A stretch of DNA of 64,000 bases. It comes from Allomuricauda sp. CAU 1633 (lineage in GTDB: Bacteria; Bacteroidota; Bacteroidia; Flavobacteriales; Flavobacteriaceae). Where the stretch lies: assembly GCF_017313225.1 (NCBI RefSeq), contig NZ_JAFLNE010000002.1:930001-994000 (forward strand), in the 5' to 3' direction. The position numbers and the translations under genes are program-made. Under the pieces are notes generated by a model. It was given only the letters and a program-made list of their open reading frames with translations, was not told the origin of the DNA and did not search any database. Of the stretch, positions 23,384 to 32,778 are shown piece after piece; the stretch's first letter is position 1; each line of letters begins with the position of its first letter.

Positions 23384-25069
23384 TTATTCCACCAATTCCA
23401 AAAGGGCAATATCAAAATCATTTTCCAGAATGACTTTGCCATTGGCAACGGTTACCTCAGTTTCGGAATAGGTGTCGTATAATTTGGTGCCATCGCCAAA
23501 GAATCCCTTTACCCAAAGTGACTTTTTACCTTTTGGTAAATCAAGCCCAACCACTACTTTGTCCCGATAATCTCCGTTGTCATAGGTTCTTGAGAATACG
23601 TAAGGGGATTTGGCCAAGCGTTTGTGCTTTCCGGCCCCAACAGCAGGGTGGTTTCTTCGGAATTGCCCCAATTTTTGCCAGTGTTTGTGCGCTTTTTGGA
23701 TTTCTGGAAGGCTATCCAGTTCTTCCCAGTTCATGAAGGAACGTAGGGTGGCATCACCTTGAGTACCTTCAATGATAAGGCTTCGTGAAGTTTCATCACC
23801 ATAATATACTTGTGAAGCCCCGGGCGTTAGTAAGAGGACATTGGCAGCACGATAGGTTTTCTTCCGTTCCGGGTCATAAGGAGTGCCATCATCATGCGAA
23901 GTCAGATAGTTAAGCACACTTTTGTCCTTCAGTTTGGTATGGAGCAAACCACTATATTTTTTAAAGATGGTTTCGTAGTTTTTATCAGCATCGGTCTTCA
24001 ACTCAAAATTGATAAGGCTTTTAAATCCATAGTTGAAGAAATCCACTTTTTTATCGCCAAAATCAAAATTACGCCCTCCTGAAATCCCATAATTGTAGAC
24101 TTCCCCGACCATGTAAAATGGATTATTGTCCATAATTTGGTTTGGATGCTTTTTCTTCCACATTTCAAAAGCATAGGTAGCTTCCTTGTGAAGGTCTTCC
24201 CATGCATTTTCATTGACATGCTTTACGGTATCCACCCGAAATCCATCCACGCCATAATCGTTGATGTAATCCGTTAGCCATTTAATGATGTAATAGCGGG
24301 GCGCCCTTGGATAGCCGGTACGTTCAAAGAAGAGTTGCAGCTCGTCCAATTCCTTGCTCAAACGCCCCTCATCCTTCCATTTGGCCAGCAAGGCATCTGG
24401 AAGTTCCACAGGCTCATTGGATTCCGTAAGAATGTCGGGCAAGTTTTCCACCAAAGTACAGGCGGTAGTATTTTCGTAGGTGGTGAACTCGCATGCAGGC
24501 CCTGTCCGTACCCAATCCTCGGGCCAAACGGGGTCTTTATCTGTAACGGGCCCTGTATGGTTCAGAACCACATCCAAAAGAATTCGTATGCCTTTCGCGT
24601 GTGCGGATTTCACCAAGTTCTCCAAGTCCTTTCTCGTTCCAAAATTAGGATCAAGGGCCGTCCAATCCTTGGTCCAATAGCCATGGTATCCGTAAGTGTT
24701 GCCTGTTCCCTCATTGGTGGCCCCATGTACTTGCTCTACAAGAGGAGTGAGCCATATGGCATTTATGCCCAAATCGGTAAAATAGCCTTCTTCAATTTTT
24801 TGGGTGACCCCAGCAATATCCCCCCCTTCAAACCCCCTTAAAACAGCAGTTTCCTCGATTCTTTCAAAATTAATGTCGTTATCGGGATTTCCGTTATTGA
24901 AACGATCCGTTAAGAGAAAATAGATGTTGGCGCCTTCCCAAACAAAGGGGACCTCTTTTTTAGGAGTTTCCTGCTCAACTACCTGTTCAACGGTTTGCTG
25001 TTTTTTTGCAACCTCTTTACAGCCTAGAAAAAGGGAGAGTATAGACATGACAACAAGTAGCTTTTTCAT
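23384..25069 (-). CDS. Alpha-amylase family (GH13) lipoprotein
   Basis: Predicted surface or periplasmic alpha-glucan hydrolase, 561 residues. Lipoprotein signal MKKLLVVMSILSLFLGC; then the GH13 barrel with the four conserved regions in order: DVVLNHTGP, GFRVDTVKH (catalytic nucleophile Asp), MVGEVYN (acid/base Glu) and YLTSHDDG (third Asp). A C-terminal beta domain follows from about residue 470. No SusC/SusD pair or other carbohydrate gene is adjacent, so it is a lone enzyme, probably acting on starch- or glycogen-like polymers. Confidence 0.93.
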   Translation of the reverse strand: MKKLLVVMSILSLFLGCKEVAKKQQTVEQVVEQETPKKEVPFVWEGANIYFLLTDRFNNGNPDNDINFERIEETAVLRGFEGGDIAGVTQKIEEGYFTDLGINAIWLTPLVEQVHGATNEGTGNTYGYHGYWTKDWTALDPNFGTRKDLENLVKSAHAKGIRILLDVVLNHTGPVTDKDPVWPEDWVRTGPACEFTTYENTTACTLVENLPDILTESNEPVELPDALLAKWKDEGRLSKELDELQLFFERTGYPRAPRYYIIKWLTDYINDYGVDGFRVDTVKHVNENAWEDLHKEATYAFEMWKKKHPNQIMDNNPFYMVGEVYNYGISGGRNFDFGDKKVDFFNYGFKSLINFELKTDADKNYETIFKKYSGLLHTKLKDKSVLNYLTSHDDGTPYDPERKKTYRAANVLLLTPGASQVYYGDETSRSLIIEGTQGDATLRSFMNWEELDSLPEIQKAHKHWQKLGQFRRNHPAVGAGKHKRLAKSPYVFSRTYDNGDYRDKVVVGLDLPKGKKSLWVKGFFGDGTKLYDTYSETEVTVANGKVILENDFDIALLELVE

Positions 25070-25167
25070 GTTTTGGGATTTTGTCTAAAGCTATAAAATG
25101 AATACGGAATTCTAAAATTTATTTAGCCGCAGGACATTGGCCCAAAATGGGAAAATAGTTAAGGGAT

Positions 25168-25944
25168 TTACTTTCTGTTTAGCACTTTATACTCTTCGTA
25201 ACAGCTTGAGATGGCATCCAAAATCTGGAGGTCATTGGCTGTATTGATAAATGACTTGGAATAATTGCAATTATTGAGAATGTCTTCAATATCCACTTTT
25301 TCCAACTGCAACAATTCGGTAAGAACTTCACGGTCAAATTTGGAAGCGAGCAGGTTTCTGATTTCATCATCTGCTTTCATTTGCTGCAATTTTCGCAATT
25401 GTCTGGGTTTTTTGCCAAACAGGTTCCGCAAGAGGTCGGCCGGATTCAAGATGGCTCCCAACACTTTGGTTACCGCACTGGGGCTTTTGTTGCCAGCTTC
25501 ATAGCTTGTATTCAATCCCGAAATACTATACTGATAGGCGTTGTTCACGGGAAGATTCTTTACATCGATTTCCAAATATCCGGTAAGTTGGTACGGAGTT
25601 ACAATCACTTCTTCCAATGCGTAGGCCAGTTCGGTCAAAGCAATTTTGGTATCCTTGATCTTGAACATATCATTGGTGACCCGCACTTTTTGTGATTTGA
25701 ATCCCAAATAACTGAGGTAAAGGGTGTCATTTACGGCAGCCTCAATGGTAAATTTCCCATTTTGGTCGGTGATAGTCCCAATTACCTGGCTCAGGTTGAT
25801 GACGTGCACACTTTCCAAAGGAAAATCACTCTGTGCATTGACCACGGTAACCGTTAGTTCTTCCAGAACTGGACTTTCATCCTCGTTTTGGGCCAAGCCT
25901 AGCAAAGGGATAATGGCAAAAAGTGTAAGTAGTATTCTTCTCAT
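25168..25944 (-). CDS. Exported carboxypeptidase-D regulatory-like domain protein
   Basis: A 258-residue protein with signal peptide MRRILLTLFAIIPLLGLAQ. Residues about 30-95 form a CarboxypepD_reg-like Ig fold (VTVVNAQSDFPLESVHVINL, GTITDQNGKFTIEA, DTLYLSYLGFKSQKV), the domain also found at the N-terminus of TonB-dependent receptors. The remaining 150 residues are helical and lack a plug or barrel. Such stand-alone proteins are common in Bacteroidota and have no assigned function. Confidence 0.78.
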   Translation of the reverse strand: MRRILLTLFAIIPLLGLAQNEDESPVLEELTVTVVNAQSDFPLESVHVINLSQVIGTITDQNGKFTIEAAVNDTLYLSYLGFKSQKVRVTNDMFKIKDTKIALTELAYALEEVIVTPYQLTGYLEIDVKNLPVNNAYQYSISGLNTSYEAGNKSPSAVTKVLGAILNPADLLRNLFGKKPRQLRKLQQMKADDEIRNLLASKFDREVLTELLQLEKVDIEDILNNCNYSKSFINTANDLQILDAISSCYEEYKVLNRK

Positions 25945-26019
25945 GCAATCTTTGTAGGTATAAAAGTACTAAACAAAGAAAAATAAATAGGAGCCCCTTA
26001 CCATTTAATATAGAATTAA

Positions 26020-27768
26020 CTAATAAAAGCCCTGTCTCTTTTTGCCTCCTTTTTTACCGTAACCTCCTTTTTTGCCTCCTTTAAAGGATTTGTTTCCACC
26101 ACTTTTGCGATTACCACGTTTCCGGTCTCTTTTTCGTCCTCCTTTACCTTGACCTCCAGGTTTTGTGGAAACTTCAACATTGATAAAGCGCCCATCTACC
26201 TTGAATTCGGTGAAGGTCTGAAGGATAAAATCCGTAAGCTGTGCATCAGAGTTGAAAAATGAGAAGCTATCCTTGGTGTCTACGTTATAAATGTCTTCTT
26301 TTTCAAGATTTAAGGTGTCCCGAAGGAAATCTTTTAGCGACATCCAGTCGTAACCATCTCGTTCCCCAATGTTGATAAAATAACGTACTGAACCACTATT
26401 ATCCGAGTCGGCATTTCCTTTCGATACACTTTCACGGCCACTTTCCGATGTATTTAGGTCCTTGGTCTTGCTGTAGTAATTGGAAAATTGGGTAAACTCA
26501 ACAGAGACCATCTTTTTAATGAGTTCCTCTCGGTCGATACCTTCCAAAACATCATTGATGGCAGGCAAATAGGCATCAATTTCCTTGTTGATTTTGGTGT
26601 CTTTGATTCTATTGGCTAAGTGGTACAATTGTATCTCGCAGATTTCAATACCCGTTGGAATCTTTTTAGCAATAAAATCCTGCTTGACGATTTTTTCAAT
26701 GGTCTTGATTTTCCGAAGCTCGGAACGGGTAACAATAACCATTGAAATTCCAGATTTCCCAGCTCTACCGGTACGGCCACTTCGGTGGGTGTAGGTTTCA
26801 ATCTCATCAGGGAGTTGGTAGTTGATCACGTGGGTCACATCATCCACATCAATACCTCTTGCCGCAACATCGGTGGCTACCAACATCTGTACTTGCTTTT
26901 TTCGGAAAGCATTCATCACCAAATCACGTTGGTTTTGGCTTAAATCGCCATGAAGTGCTCCCGCGTTGTAGCCGTCTTCAATCAATTTTTCGGCTACACG
27001 TTGCGTATCGCGTTTGGTTCTACAAAAAACCACAGAAAAAATTCCGGGGTTGGCATCGGCTAAACGTTTCAATGCTGAGTAGCGATCACGACCACCTACT
27101 ACATAATACTCATGTTGAACGGTGGATGCTCCTGCATTTTTGGTTCCAACGGTGATTTCAACCGGTTGGTGCATGAATTTTTTAGCAATGGAAGCCACTT
27201 CCTTCGGCATGGTTGCTGAGAACAACCACGTTAATTTTTCTTGTGGTGTGTTGGACAAAATATCCTTGATGTCTTCATAGAAGCCCATGTTCAACATTTC
27301 ATCGGCTTCATCCAAAACGCAATAGTCAATCTTGGAAATGTCCACCATTCCGCGACCGATCATATCTTTCATTCGGCCAGGGGTAGCGACAACAATTTGT
27401 GCTCCTCTTTTAATTTGTTTGGCCTGTTCCGTAATGCTGGCACCGCCATAAATGGCCACAGTGCTCAGTCCTTTTACGTATTTGGAGTATAATTTGAGTT
27501 CGTTGGTAATCTGCAAACAAAGTTCACGTGTGGGGGAGAGAATCAGACCTTGGGTGGTTCTGCTCTCAGCATGTATTTTTTGAATCATGGGAAAACCAAA
27601 AGCAGCGGTTTTTCCAGTTCCTGTTTGTGCCAAGGCCACCAAATCGGTGTCTTGCTCCAATAAAATTGGGATTGATTTTTCCTGAACTTCAGAAGGGGTT
27701 TCAAATCCAAGATCGGAAATAGCATCCAATAGGGGTTGATCCAACCCCAAGGCTTCAAATTTTGTCAT
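26020..27768 (-). CDS. deaD: DEAD-box RNA helicase (CsdA/DeaD-like)
   Basis: ATP-dependent RNA helicase used in ribosome assembly and cold adaptation. The 582-residue protein has the Q motif (LGFETPSEVQEKSIP), AQTGTGKTAA, PTRELCLQ, VLDEADEMLNMGF, SAT, and the C-terminal motifs through GRTGRAGKSG. A DbpA-type RNA-binding domain follows (about 450-550: FINIGERDGYDWMSLKDFL) and then a basic Gly/Lys/Arg tail after 550. ATG 27768 starts right before FEALGLDQPLL; the reading frame upstream is spurious. The leader is unusually long (about 105 bases). Confidence 0.94.
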   Translation of the reverse strand: MTKFEALGLDQPLLDAISDLGFETPSEVQEKSIPILLEQDTDLVALAQTGTGKTAAFGFPMIQKIHAESRTTQGLILSPTRELCLQITNELKLYSKYVKGLSTVAIYGGASITEQAKQIKRGAQIVVATPGRMKDMIGRGMVDISKIDYCVLDEADEMLNMGFYEDIKDILSNTPQEKLTWLFSATMPKEVASIAKKFMHQPVEITVGTKNAGASTVQHEYYVVGGRDRYSALKRLADANPGIFSVVFCRTKRDTQRVAEKLIEDGYNAGALHGDLSQNQRDLVMNAFRKKQVQMLVATDVAARGIDVDDVTHVINYQLPDEIETYTHRSGRTGRAGKSGISMVIVTRSELRKIKTIEKIVKQDFIAKKIPTGIEICEIQLYHLANRIKDTKINKEIDAYLPAINDVLEGIDREELIKKMVSVEFTQFSNYYSKTKDLNTSESGRESVSKGNADSDNSGSVRYFINIGERDGYDWMSLKDFLRDTLNLEKEDIYNVDTKDSFSFFNSDAQLTDFILQTFTEFKVDGRFINVEVSTKPGGQGKGGRKRDRKRGNRKSGGNKSFKGGKKGGYGKKGGKKRQGFY

Positions 27769-27878
27769 AGCGGTGTATACCTTAAATCGCAAATATGTTG
27801 TGTTGCATAGAGCGATTCCTGTATAACCTTTAAGCCCAGCGCAACACCTTGCCCATACCGGCGGCGTTAATAAAGCGG

Positions 27879-27886
27879 CAAATGTA
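27879..27886 (-). promoter_or_regulatory. Predicted promoter box giving a long helicase leader
   Basis: TACATTTG on the minus strand (27886-27879) is a full TAnnTTTG match. Transcription from it would give about 105 bases of 5' UTR before the helicase ATG, reminiscent of cold-shock mRNA leaders. No clear -33 box. Confidence 0.35.
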
Positions 27887-27908
27887 CGCTAAATTTATAC
27901 GGTGGCGA

Positions 27909-28490
27909 CTATAAAGTCCTGTTTTTTAAAAAGTTTACCAATTTCTGAATGGCTCTTCCACGATGGCTTATGGCATTTTTGGTTTCCGAAGAAAGTTCCC
28001 CAAACGTTTGGTTATATCCATTGGGTTTAAAAATAGGATCGTAGCCAAATCCCCCTAAACCGTACTGCTCAGTGGTGATGGTGCCTTCCACAATGCCATC
28101 AAACGTATAGCTTACCCCTTCAAGATTCAGATGGATGACCGTTTTGAAGTGGGCTTGGCGGTTTTCTTTCCCATCCAATTCCAATAAAAGCTTGGTCATA
28201 TTATCTACAGCATTTTTTTGCTCACCAGCATATCGAGCAGAATAAACACCTGGTGCTCCATCCAAAGTATTGACCAATAAACCCGTATCGTCCGAAAAGC
28301 AATCCAAACCATAGGTTTGGGTAACAAAATCGGCCTTAATTTTGGCATTTTCCTCTAAGGTCTCGCCAGTTTCTGGAATTTCGTTAAAGCACTGGATGTC
28401 TTTTAGGGAAAGTAGTTCAATGGATTCGGGAAGTAGCTGTTGGACTTCCTTTAATTTATGGTCGTTATGGGTTGCAAAAATGAGTTTCAA
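27909..28490 (-). CDS. rdgB: RdgB/HAM1-family non-canonical purine NTP pyrophosphatase
   Basis: Hydrolyses dITP, ITP and XTP to monophosphates, keeping deaminated purines out of nucleic acids. The 193-residue protein has the N-terminal [12 protein letters not shown] substrate loop, [28 protein letters not shown] around the catalytic Asp, GFGYDPIF near 147 and the C-terminal [10 protein letters not shown]. Length and motif order are standard. A TATTTTTG box (28523-28516) lies upstream on the minus strand, back to back with the ICMT-like gene. Confidence 0.96.
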   Translation of the reverse strand: MKLIFATHNDHKLKEVQQLLPESIELLSLKDIQCFNEIPETGETLEENAKIKADFVTQTYGLDCFSDDTGLLVNTLDGAPGVYSARYAGEQKNAVDNMTKLLLELDGKENRQAHFKTVIHLNLEGVSYTFDGIVEGTITTEQYGLGGFGYDPIFKPNGYNQTFGELSSETKNAISHRGRAIQKLVNFLKNRTL

Positions 28491-28515
28491 AGCGACTAAT
28501 GATTCAATTGCGCAT

Positions 28516-28523
28516 CAAAAATA
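28516..28523 (-). promoter_or_regulatory. Predicted rdgB -7 promoter box
   Basis: TATTTTTG (28523-28516, minus strand) matches TAnnTTTG fully. The divergent gene has TAATTTCG (28525-28532) on the other strand, a seven-of-eight match, so the two promoters abut. Confidence 0.3.
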
Positions 28524-28550
28524 GTAATTTCGAAATGTAAACTTTGAAGT

Positions 28551-29003
28551 ATGAAATTTTGGATACCACCTGCATTGGTGATGGTGATTTTTGGAGGATT
28601 TATGTACCTGTTGGCTCGGTTTCTTCCGTTTGGGAGTTTTAACTTTTTTGGCAGAGAGGAACTTGCCTACTTTCTTTTTGGGTTGGGATTTTTGGTCATT
28701 TTGATAGCAGTGGTCCAGTTTGGCAAAAAACGGACAACCACTGATCCTTTACATTTGGAAAAAGCAAGCAGTTTGGTCGTAAAAGGTATTTACAACTTCA
28801 CTCGAAATCCCATGTATTTGGGGATGTTGTTATTTTTGCTGGCATTTGGATTGAAACTGGGCAATGCCTTCAACACGCTTTTGGCTGCGGGTTTTGTGTA
28901 TTGGATAAACCATTTTCAGATCATACCGGAAGAAAAAGTGCTATTGGAAAAGTTCGGCAAGGAGTATACGCTCTACTGTAAGCTCACACGTAGGTGGTTT
29001 TGA
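28551..29003 (+). CDS. Isoprenylcysteine carboxyl methyltransferase/PEMT-like integral membrane protein
   Basis: A 150-residue membrane protein with about four hydrophobic segments. The signature of the phospholipid and prenylcysteine methyltransferase superfamily is present: GIYNFTRNPMYLGMLLFLLAF near residue 80 and EEKVLLEKFGKEYTLYC near 126, which form the SAM-binding end. The bacterial members have uncertain substrates, so no specific reaction is proposed. Followed by a heptamer repeat. Confidence 0.82.
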   Translation: MKFWIPPALVMVIFGGFMYLLARFLPFGSFNFFGREELAYFLFGLGFLVILIAVVQFGKKRTTTDPLHLEKASSLVVKGIYNFTRNPMYLGMLLFLLAFGLKLGNAFNTLLAAGFVYWINHFQIIPEEKVLLEKFGKEYTLYCKLTRRWF

Positions 29004-29010
29004 TGTTTGA

Positions 29011-29046
29011 AGTCAGAAGTCAGAAGTCAGAAGTCAGAGGTCAGAA
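29011..29046. repeat. Heptamer tandem array (AGTCAGA units)
   Basis: Four exact AGTCAGA units, one GGTCAGA and a partial copy follow the stop codon of the membrane methyltransferase by seven bases. A further loose repeat of TTGAACTTGA lies at about 29057-29085. The rest of the gap to 29249 shows no gene. Confidence 0.85.
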
Positions 29047-29249
29047 GTAGGGTATTTGAACTTGAACTTGATTCTTGAACTTGATCTTTATGTATCACCT
29101 CATTGCAAAACGATGAGTTTTAGGTACCATTTGAAACAAATCGTAGCGGATTTTTGATTTATCCACAAATGTGTAAGGTTTTTGATAACTTCCGATTATA
29201 AGGATGGAATTAATGTTTAATTTTACGCCTTAATTTTTTGTAGCTATCC

Positions 29250-31142
29250 ATGGTGGAAACAGGGCGCAAATATGTTTTTGATTTTGACAGTACCCTTACT
29301 CGGGTAGAGGCGTTGGATGTGCTGGCGGAGATGACCCTTCAGGGCAACCCTAAAAGGGAAGAGATTGTTGCTGAAATACAGCATATTACCAATTTGGGGA
29401 TTGATGGTGACATCTCGTTTACAGAATCCCTGGAACGAAGAATTCGTCTATTAAAGGCCCATAAGAGCGATTTGGAAAAGTTGGTGGTCGAACTCCGGCA
29501 AAAAATCTCTAAATCCATTGCAACAAACAAGGACTTCTTCCATGAATTTTCTGAAGATATTTATGTGATATCCTGTGGATTCAAGGAGTTTATTGACCCT
29601 ATTGTTGAGGAGTACAACATCCCTTCGGACCGCGTTTACGCCAATACCTTTACCTTTGATGAAGAAGGGAACATTACTGGGTTTGACGAGACCAATGTGT
29701 TGGCTTCCCACAATGGAAAAATAGAGTGCTTAAAACGACTTGATTTGGACGGAGAGGTCCAGGTCATTGGAGATGGCTACAGTGATTATGTGATGCGTGA
29801 AGCTGGAATAGCCCATAAGTTTTTTGCGTATACTGAAAATGTGCATCGTGAAAAGGCTACGAACAATGCCGACCACGTTGCGCCTAACTTAGATGAATTT
29901 TTATTTGTGAACGATTTACCAAGAAACCTATCCTATCCCAAAAATAGGATCAAGATCCTTTTACTGGAAAATGTACACCCGGCCGCTTTTGAGAATCTTT
30001 CGGAAGAAGGCTTTTCTGTTGAACTTGTAAAGCACAGTCTTCCCGAAGAAGAGCTCATTGAGCGCATCAAGGGCGTGCATGTTTTGGGAATCCGCTCCAA
30101 GACCCAAGTGACCCAAAAGGTTTTGGATGCCGCCAACAAATTATTGGTGGTAGGTGCGTTTTGTATTGGAACTACCCAGATTGACTTGGAATATAGCAAG
30201 AAAAAAGGGGTGGTGGTTTTCAATGCGCCTTACAGCAACACGCGTTCTGTAGTGGAACTCGCTATAGGGCAGACCATCATGCTAATGCGTAGCATTTTTC
30301 CGCGTAGTACAGAGATTCACAACGGTGAATGGAACAAAACAGCCGCAGGGTCACAAGAAGTACGTGGCAAAAACCTTGGGATTGTTGGTTATGGTAACAT
30401 TGGTAAGCAAATGTCCGTTTTAGCCGAAGCCATGGGGATGAAGGTGTATTATTACGATGTAAATGACCAATTGGCTCTTGGTAACGCGGTTAAATGCAGT
30501 ACTTTGGAAGACCTTTTGTCCATTTCGGATGTAGTTACGCTTCATGTGGATGATAACAAGGCCAACAAAAACTTTATCGGGGAACGCGAGATCAACCAAA
30601 TGAAAGATGGTGCCAAGCTCATTAATCTTTCTAGAGGTTTTGTGGTGGATATTGATGCTTTGGCTGCCGCTTTAAAAAGTGGAAAATTGGGTGGGGCTGC
30701 TATTGATGTGTATCCGTCCGAACCACGTAGCAACGGCGAATTCTCAACGCCTCTACAAGGTTTGTCCAATGTTATTTTGACCCCGCATATTGGGGGAAGT
30801 ACGGAAGAGGCCCAACGGGATATAGCGGATTTTGTCCCCAATAAGATTATGGATTACATCAATTCTGGAAACACAGTTGATGCTGTGAATTTCCCGAATA
30901 TCAGATTGCCTAAACAGAATAAGGCACACCGATTCTTACATATCCATAAAAATGTACCGGGAATCATGGCCAAGATTAATGAGGTATTGGCCAAATATGG
31001 CTTGAACATTACCGGACAATACCTGTCCACCGACCCAGAAGTGGGCTACGTAATCACTGATTTGGATAAGGAATATGACAAAGAGGTGGTTAAGGCACTG
31101 AAAAATGTGGAGAACACGATTAAGTTCAGGGTACTTTATTAG
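29250..31142 (+). CDS. serA: Fused phosphoserine phosphatase / D-3-phosphoglycerate dehydrogenase
   Basis: One 630-residue chain carries the first and last enzymes of serine synthesis. Residues 1-215 are a SerB-type HAD domain: FDFDSTLTRVEALD (nucleophile and acid Asp), VISCGFKEF (motif II Ser) and VIGDGYSDYVM (motif IV). Residues about 230-560 are SerA: TRSVVELAIGQ, the NAD-binding GIVGYGNIGKQM, GFVVDIDALA and HIGGSTEEAQ with the catalytic His. The end (from about 560) is an ACT domain, normally the serine feedback site. serC is not in the window. Confidence 0.9.
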   Translation: MVETGRKYVFDFDSTLTRVEALDVLAEMTLQGNPKREEIVAEIQHITNLGIDGDISFTESLERRIRLLKAHKSDLEKLVVELRQKISKSIATNKDFFHEFSEDIYVISCGFKEFIDPIVEEYNIPSDRVYANTFTFDEEGNITGFDETNVLASHNGKIECLKRLDLDGEVQVIGDGYSDYVMREAGIAHKFFAYTENVHREKATNNADHVAPNLDEFLFVNDLPRNLSYPKNRIKILLLENVHPAAFENLSEEGFSVELVKHSLPEEELIERIKGVHVLGIRSKTQVTQKVLDAANKLLVVGAFCIGTTQIDLEYSKKKGVVVFNAPYSNTRSVVELAIGQTIMLMRSIFPRSTEIHNGEWNKTAAGSQEVRGKNLGIVGYGNIGKQMSVLAEAMGMKVYYYDVNDQLALGNAVKCSTLEDLLSISDVVTLHVDDNKANKNFIGEREINQMKDGAKLINLSRGFVVDIDALAAALKSGKLGGAAIDVYPSEPRSNGEFSTPLQGLSNVILTPHIGGSTEEAQRDIADFVPNKIMDYINSGNTVDAVNFPNIRLPKQNKAHRFLHIHKNVPGIMAKINEVLAKYGLNITGQYLSTDPEVGYVITDLDKEYDKEVVKALKNVENTIKFRVLY

Positions 31143-31354
31143 GAAGCTCAAGTGTCAAGTATCAAGAGTCAAGACTCAAGGAATCAAGACGAAAGAGAAA
31201 AGACACGAGACAATACTCAATAACCTAATAACTGAGTAACACAGTAATCGAATAACCGGTCAACAAATCCCAAAAACAAGCTAAAGTTCAAGAACTAATA
31301 GACTGTCTTTTCTCTTGAATCTTTGAGCGAAGCGGTCTTGAGTTTGAACTTTTA
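31143..31354. repeat. Degenerate heptamer array and long inverted repeat
   Basis: Bases 31147-31186 are a worn period-7 array of TCAAGNN units. AGAGAAAAGAC (31193-31204) has its exact reverse complement GTCTTTTCTCT (31305-31315), and GACTCAAG-type sequences are mirrored by CTTGAGT near 31335, so the whole stretch could fold into one long hairpin after serA. No gene is seen. Confidence 0.6.
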
Positions 31355-31828
31355 TCATTGATGATGATACGGCTCGTTCCGTAAAATAGTGAACCCTCGA
31401 TACAACTGTTCCACCATAAACAAACGTACCATCTGATGGGAAAAGGTCATTTTGGAAAGGCTTATTTTCCCATTGGCTCTAGCGTACACGGTTTCACTGA
31501 AACCATACGGGCCCCCAATCGCCAAAACCAAGTTTTTGATGCCACTGTTCATCTTCTTCTGAAGGAATTGGGAAAACTCAACAGAAGTGTACTGTTTTCC
31601 ACGTTCATCAAGAAGCACTAAGATGTCTGAGGATTGAAGTTGACCCAATATCAATTCACCTTCTTTCTCCTTTTGTTGGGCCTCGGAAAGGTTTTTGCTG
31701 TTTTTGATGTCGGGAATAATTTGGAACTGGAACTTTATATAATGTTGTAACCGCTTCTCATAAATTGATATAAGTTGTTCCAAGTCAGAACTATCCGTTT
31801 TTCCAATGGCAATCAAAGTAATCTGCAT
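31355..31828 (-). CDS. rlmH: 23S rRNA (pseudouridine1915-N3)-methyltransferase RlmH
   Basis: SPOUT methyltransferase that acts on helix 69 of 23S rRNA in assembled ribosomes. The 157-residue product (E. coli 155) has MQITLIAIGKTDS at the start, ILVLLDERGKQYTSVEFSQFL, LVLAIGGPYGF forming the knot, and the C-terminal SLSKMTFSHQMVRLFMVEQLYRGFTILRNEPYHH split over the last helix with its invariant YH. ATG 31828 is chosen; a TTG six bases earlier is possible but unneeded. Confidence 0.96.
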   Translation of the reverse strand: MQITLIAIGKTDSSDLEQLISIYEKRLQHYIKFQFQIIPDIKNSKNLSEAQQKEKEGELILGQLQSSDILVLLDERGKQYTSVEFSQFLQKKMNSGIKNLVLAIGGPYGFSETVYARANGKISLSKMTFSHQMVRLFMVEQLYRGFTILRNEPYHHQ

Positions 31829-31920
31829 ACCCAAAAATAAGGTTTAAAGTGAAATACATCGCAATGGGAATCGTGGAGAAGCAGCAATGTTTTTACTATT
31901 TTCGTTAAAACCACTGTTGG

Positions 31921-32778
31921 ATGATATCCGAAGAACAATTTCAAAACGAACTTGATTTAATCATAGCCAATGCAATTCGGGAAGATATAGGTGATGGCGA
32001 CCACAGTTCCTTGGCCTGTATTCCTACTTCAGCGACTGGAAAGGCCAAATTATTGGTCAAAGACGAAGGCATTATTGCCGGTGTTGATTTTGCAAAGCAG
32101 GTGTTCCAAAAAGTTGACCCTGAATTGCAAGTTGAGGTATTGATAACCGATGGCAGCCTTGTAAAATATGGAGATATTGTTTTTTATGTGGAGGGAAGCT
32201 CCCAAAACATTTTAAAGGCCGAACGCTTGGTACTCAATGCCATGCAGCGGATGAGTGCCATAGCCACCAAAACCAAACAATATGTTGACCTTTTGGAAGG
32301 AACAGGCACCAAAATTTTGGATACCCGAAAAACCACTCCAGGAATCAGGGCACTGGAGAAATGGGCTGTTAAAATTGGGGGAGGGGAGAACCACCGATTT
32401 GCTTTGTATGATATGATCATGCTCAAAGACAACCATATCGACTTTGCTGGGGGTATTACCAAAGCCATCCAGAAAACGCAACAGTATTTGAAGGAAAGCA
32501 GCAAAGATTTAAAAATTATTGTGGAGGCCCGGAATTTGAATGAGGTCGAAGAAATTCTCCAATCCCAAGGGGTGTACCGCATTCTGTTGGACAATTTTAA
32601 TTACGAGGACACTAAAAAAGCGGTCAATTTGATTGGAGATCAATGCCTTACCGAGTCCTCTGGTGGAATCAATGAAGATACCATCCGAAAATATGCTGAA
32701 TGTGGGGTAGATTATATTTCCTCTGGGGCATTGACCCATTCCGTTTACAATATGGACCTAAGTTTAAAAGCCGTTTAA
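31921..32778 (+). CDS. nadC: Nicotinate-nucleotide pyrophosphorylase (quinolinate phosphoribosyltransferase)
   Basis: Makes nicotinate mononucleotide from quinolinate and PRPP in de novo NAD synthesis. The 285-residue protein has REDIGDGDHSSL, ERLVLNAMQRMSAIATKT, the DTRKTTPGIRALEKWAVKIGGGENHR active-site block (split here at residue 135-160), MLKDNHI, VEARNLNEV and the C-terminal SSGGINEDTIRKYAECGVDYISSG. All are diagnostic. The brkB gene starts on the base after its stop codon, showing a shared transcript with no functional link. Confidence 0.97.
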   Translation: MISEEQFQNELDLIIANAIREDIGDGDHSSLACIPTSATGKAKLLVKDEGIIAGVDFAKQVFQKVDPELQVEVLITDGSLVKYGDIVFYVEGSSQNILKAERLVLNAMQRMSAIATKTKQYVDLLEGTGTKILDTRKTTPGIRALEKWAVKIGGGENHRFALYDMIMLKDNHIDFAGGITKAIQKTQQYLKESSKDLKIIVEARNLNEVEEILQSQGVYRILLDNFNYEDTKKAVNLIGDQCLTESSGGINEDTIRKYAECGVDYISSGALTHSVYNMDLSLKAV

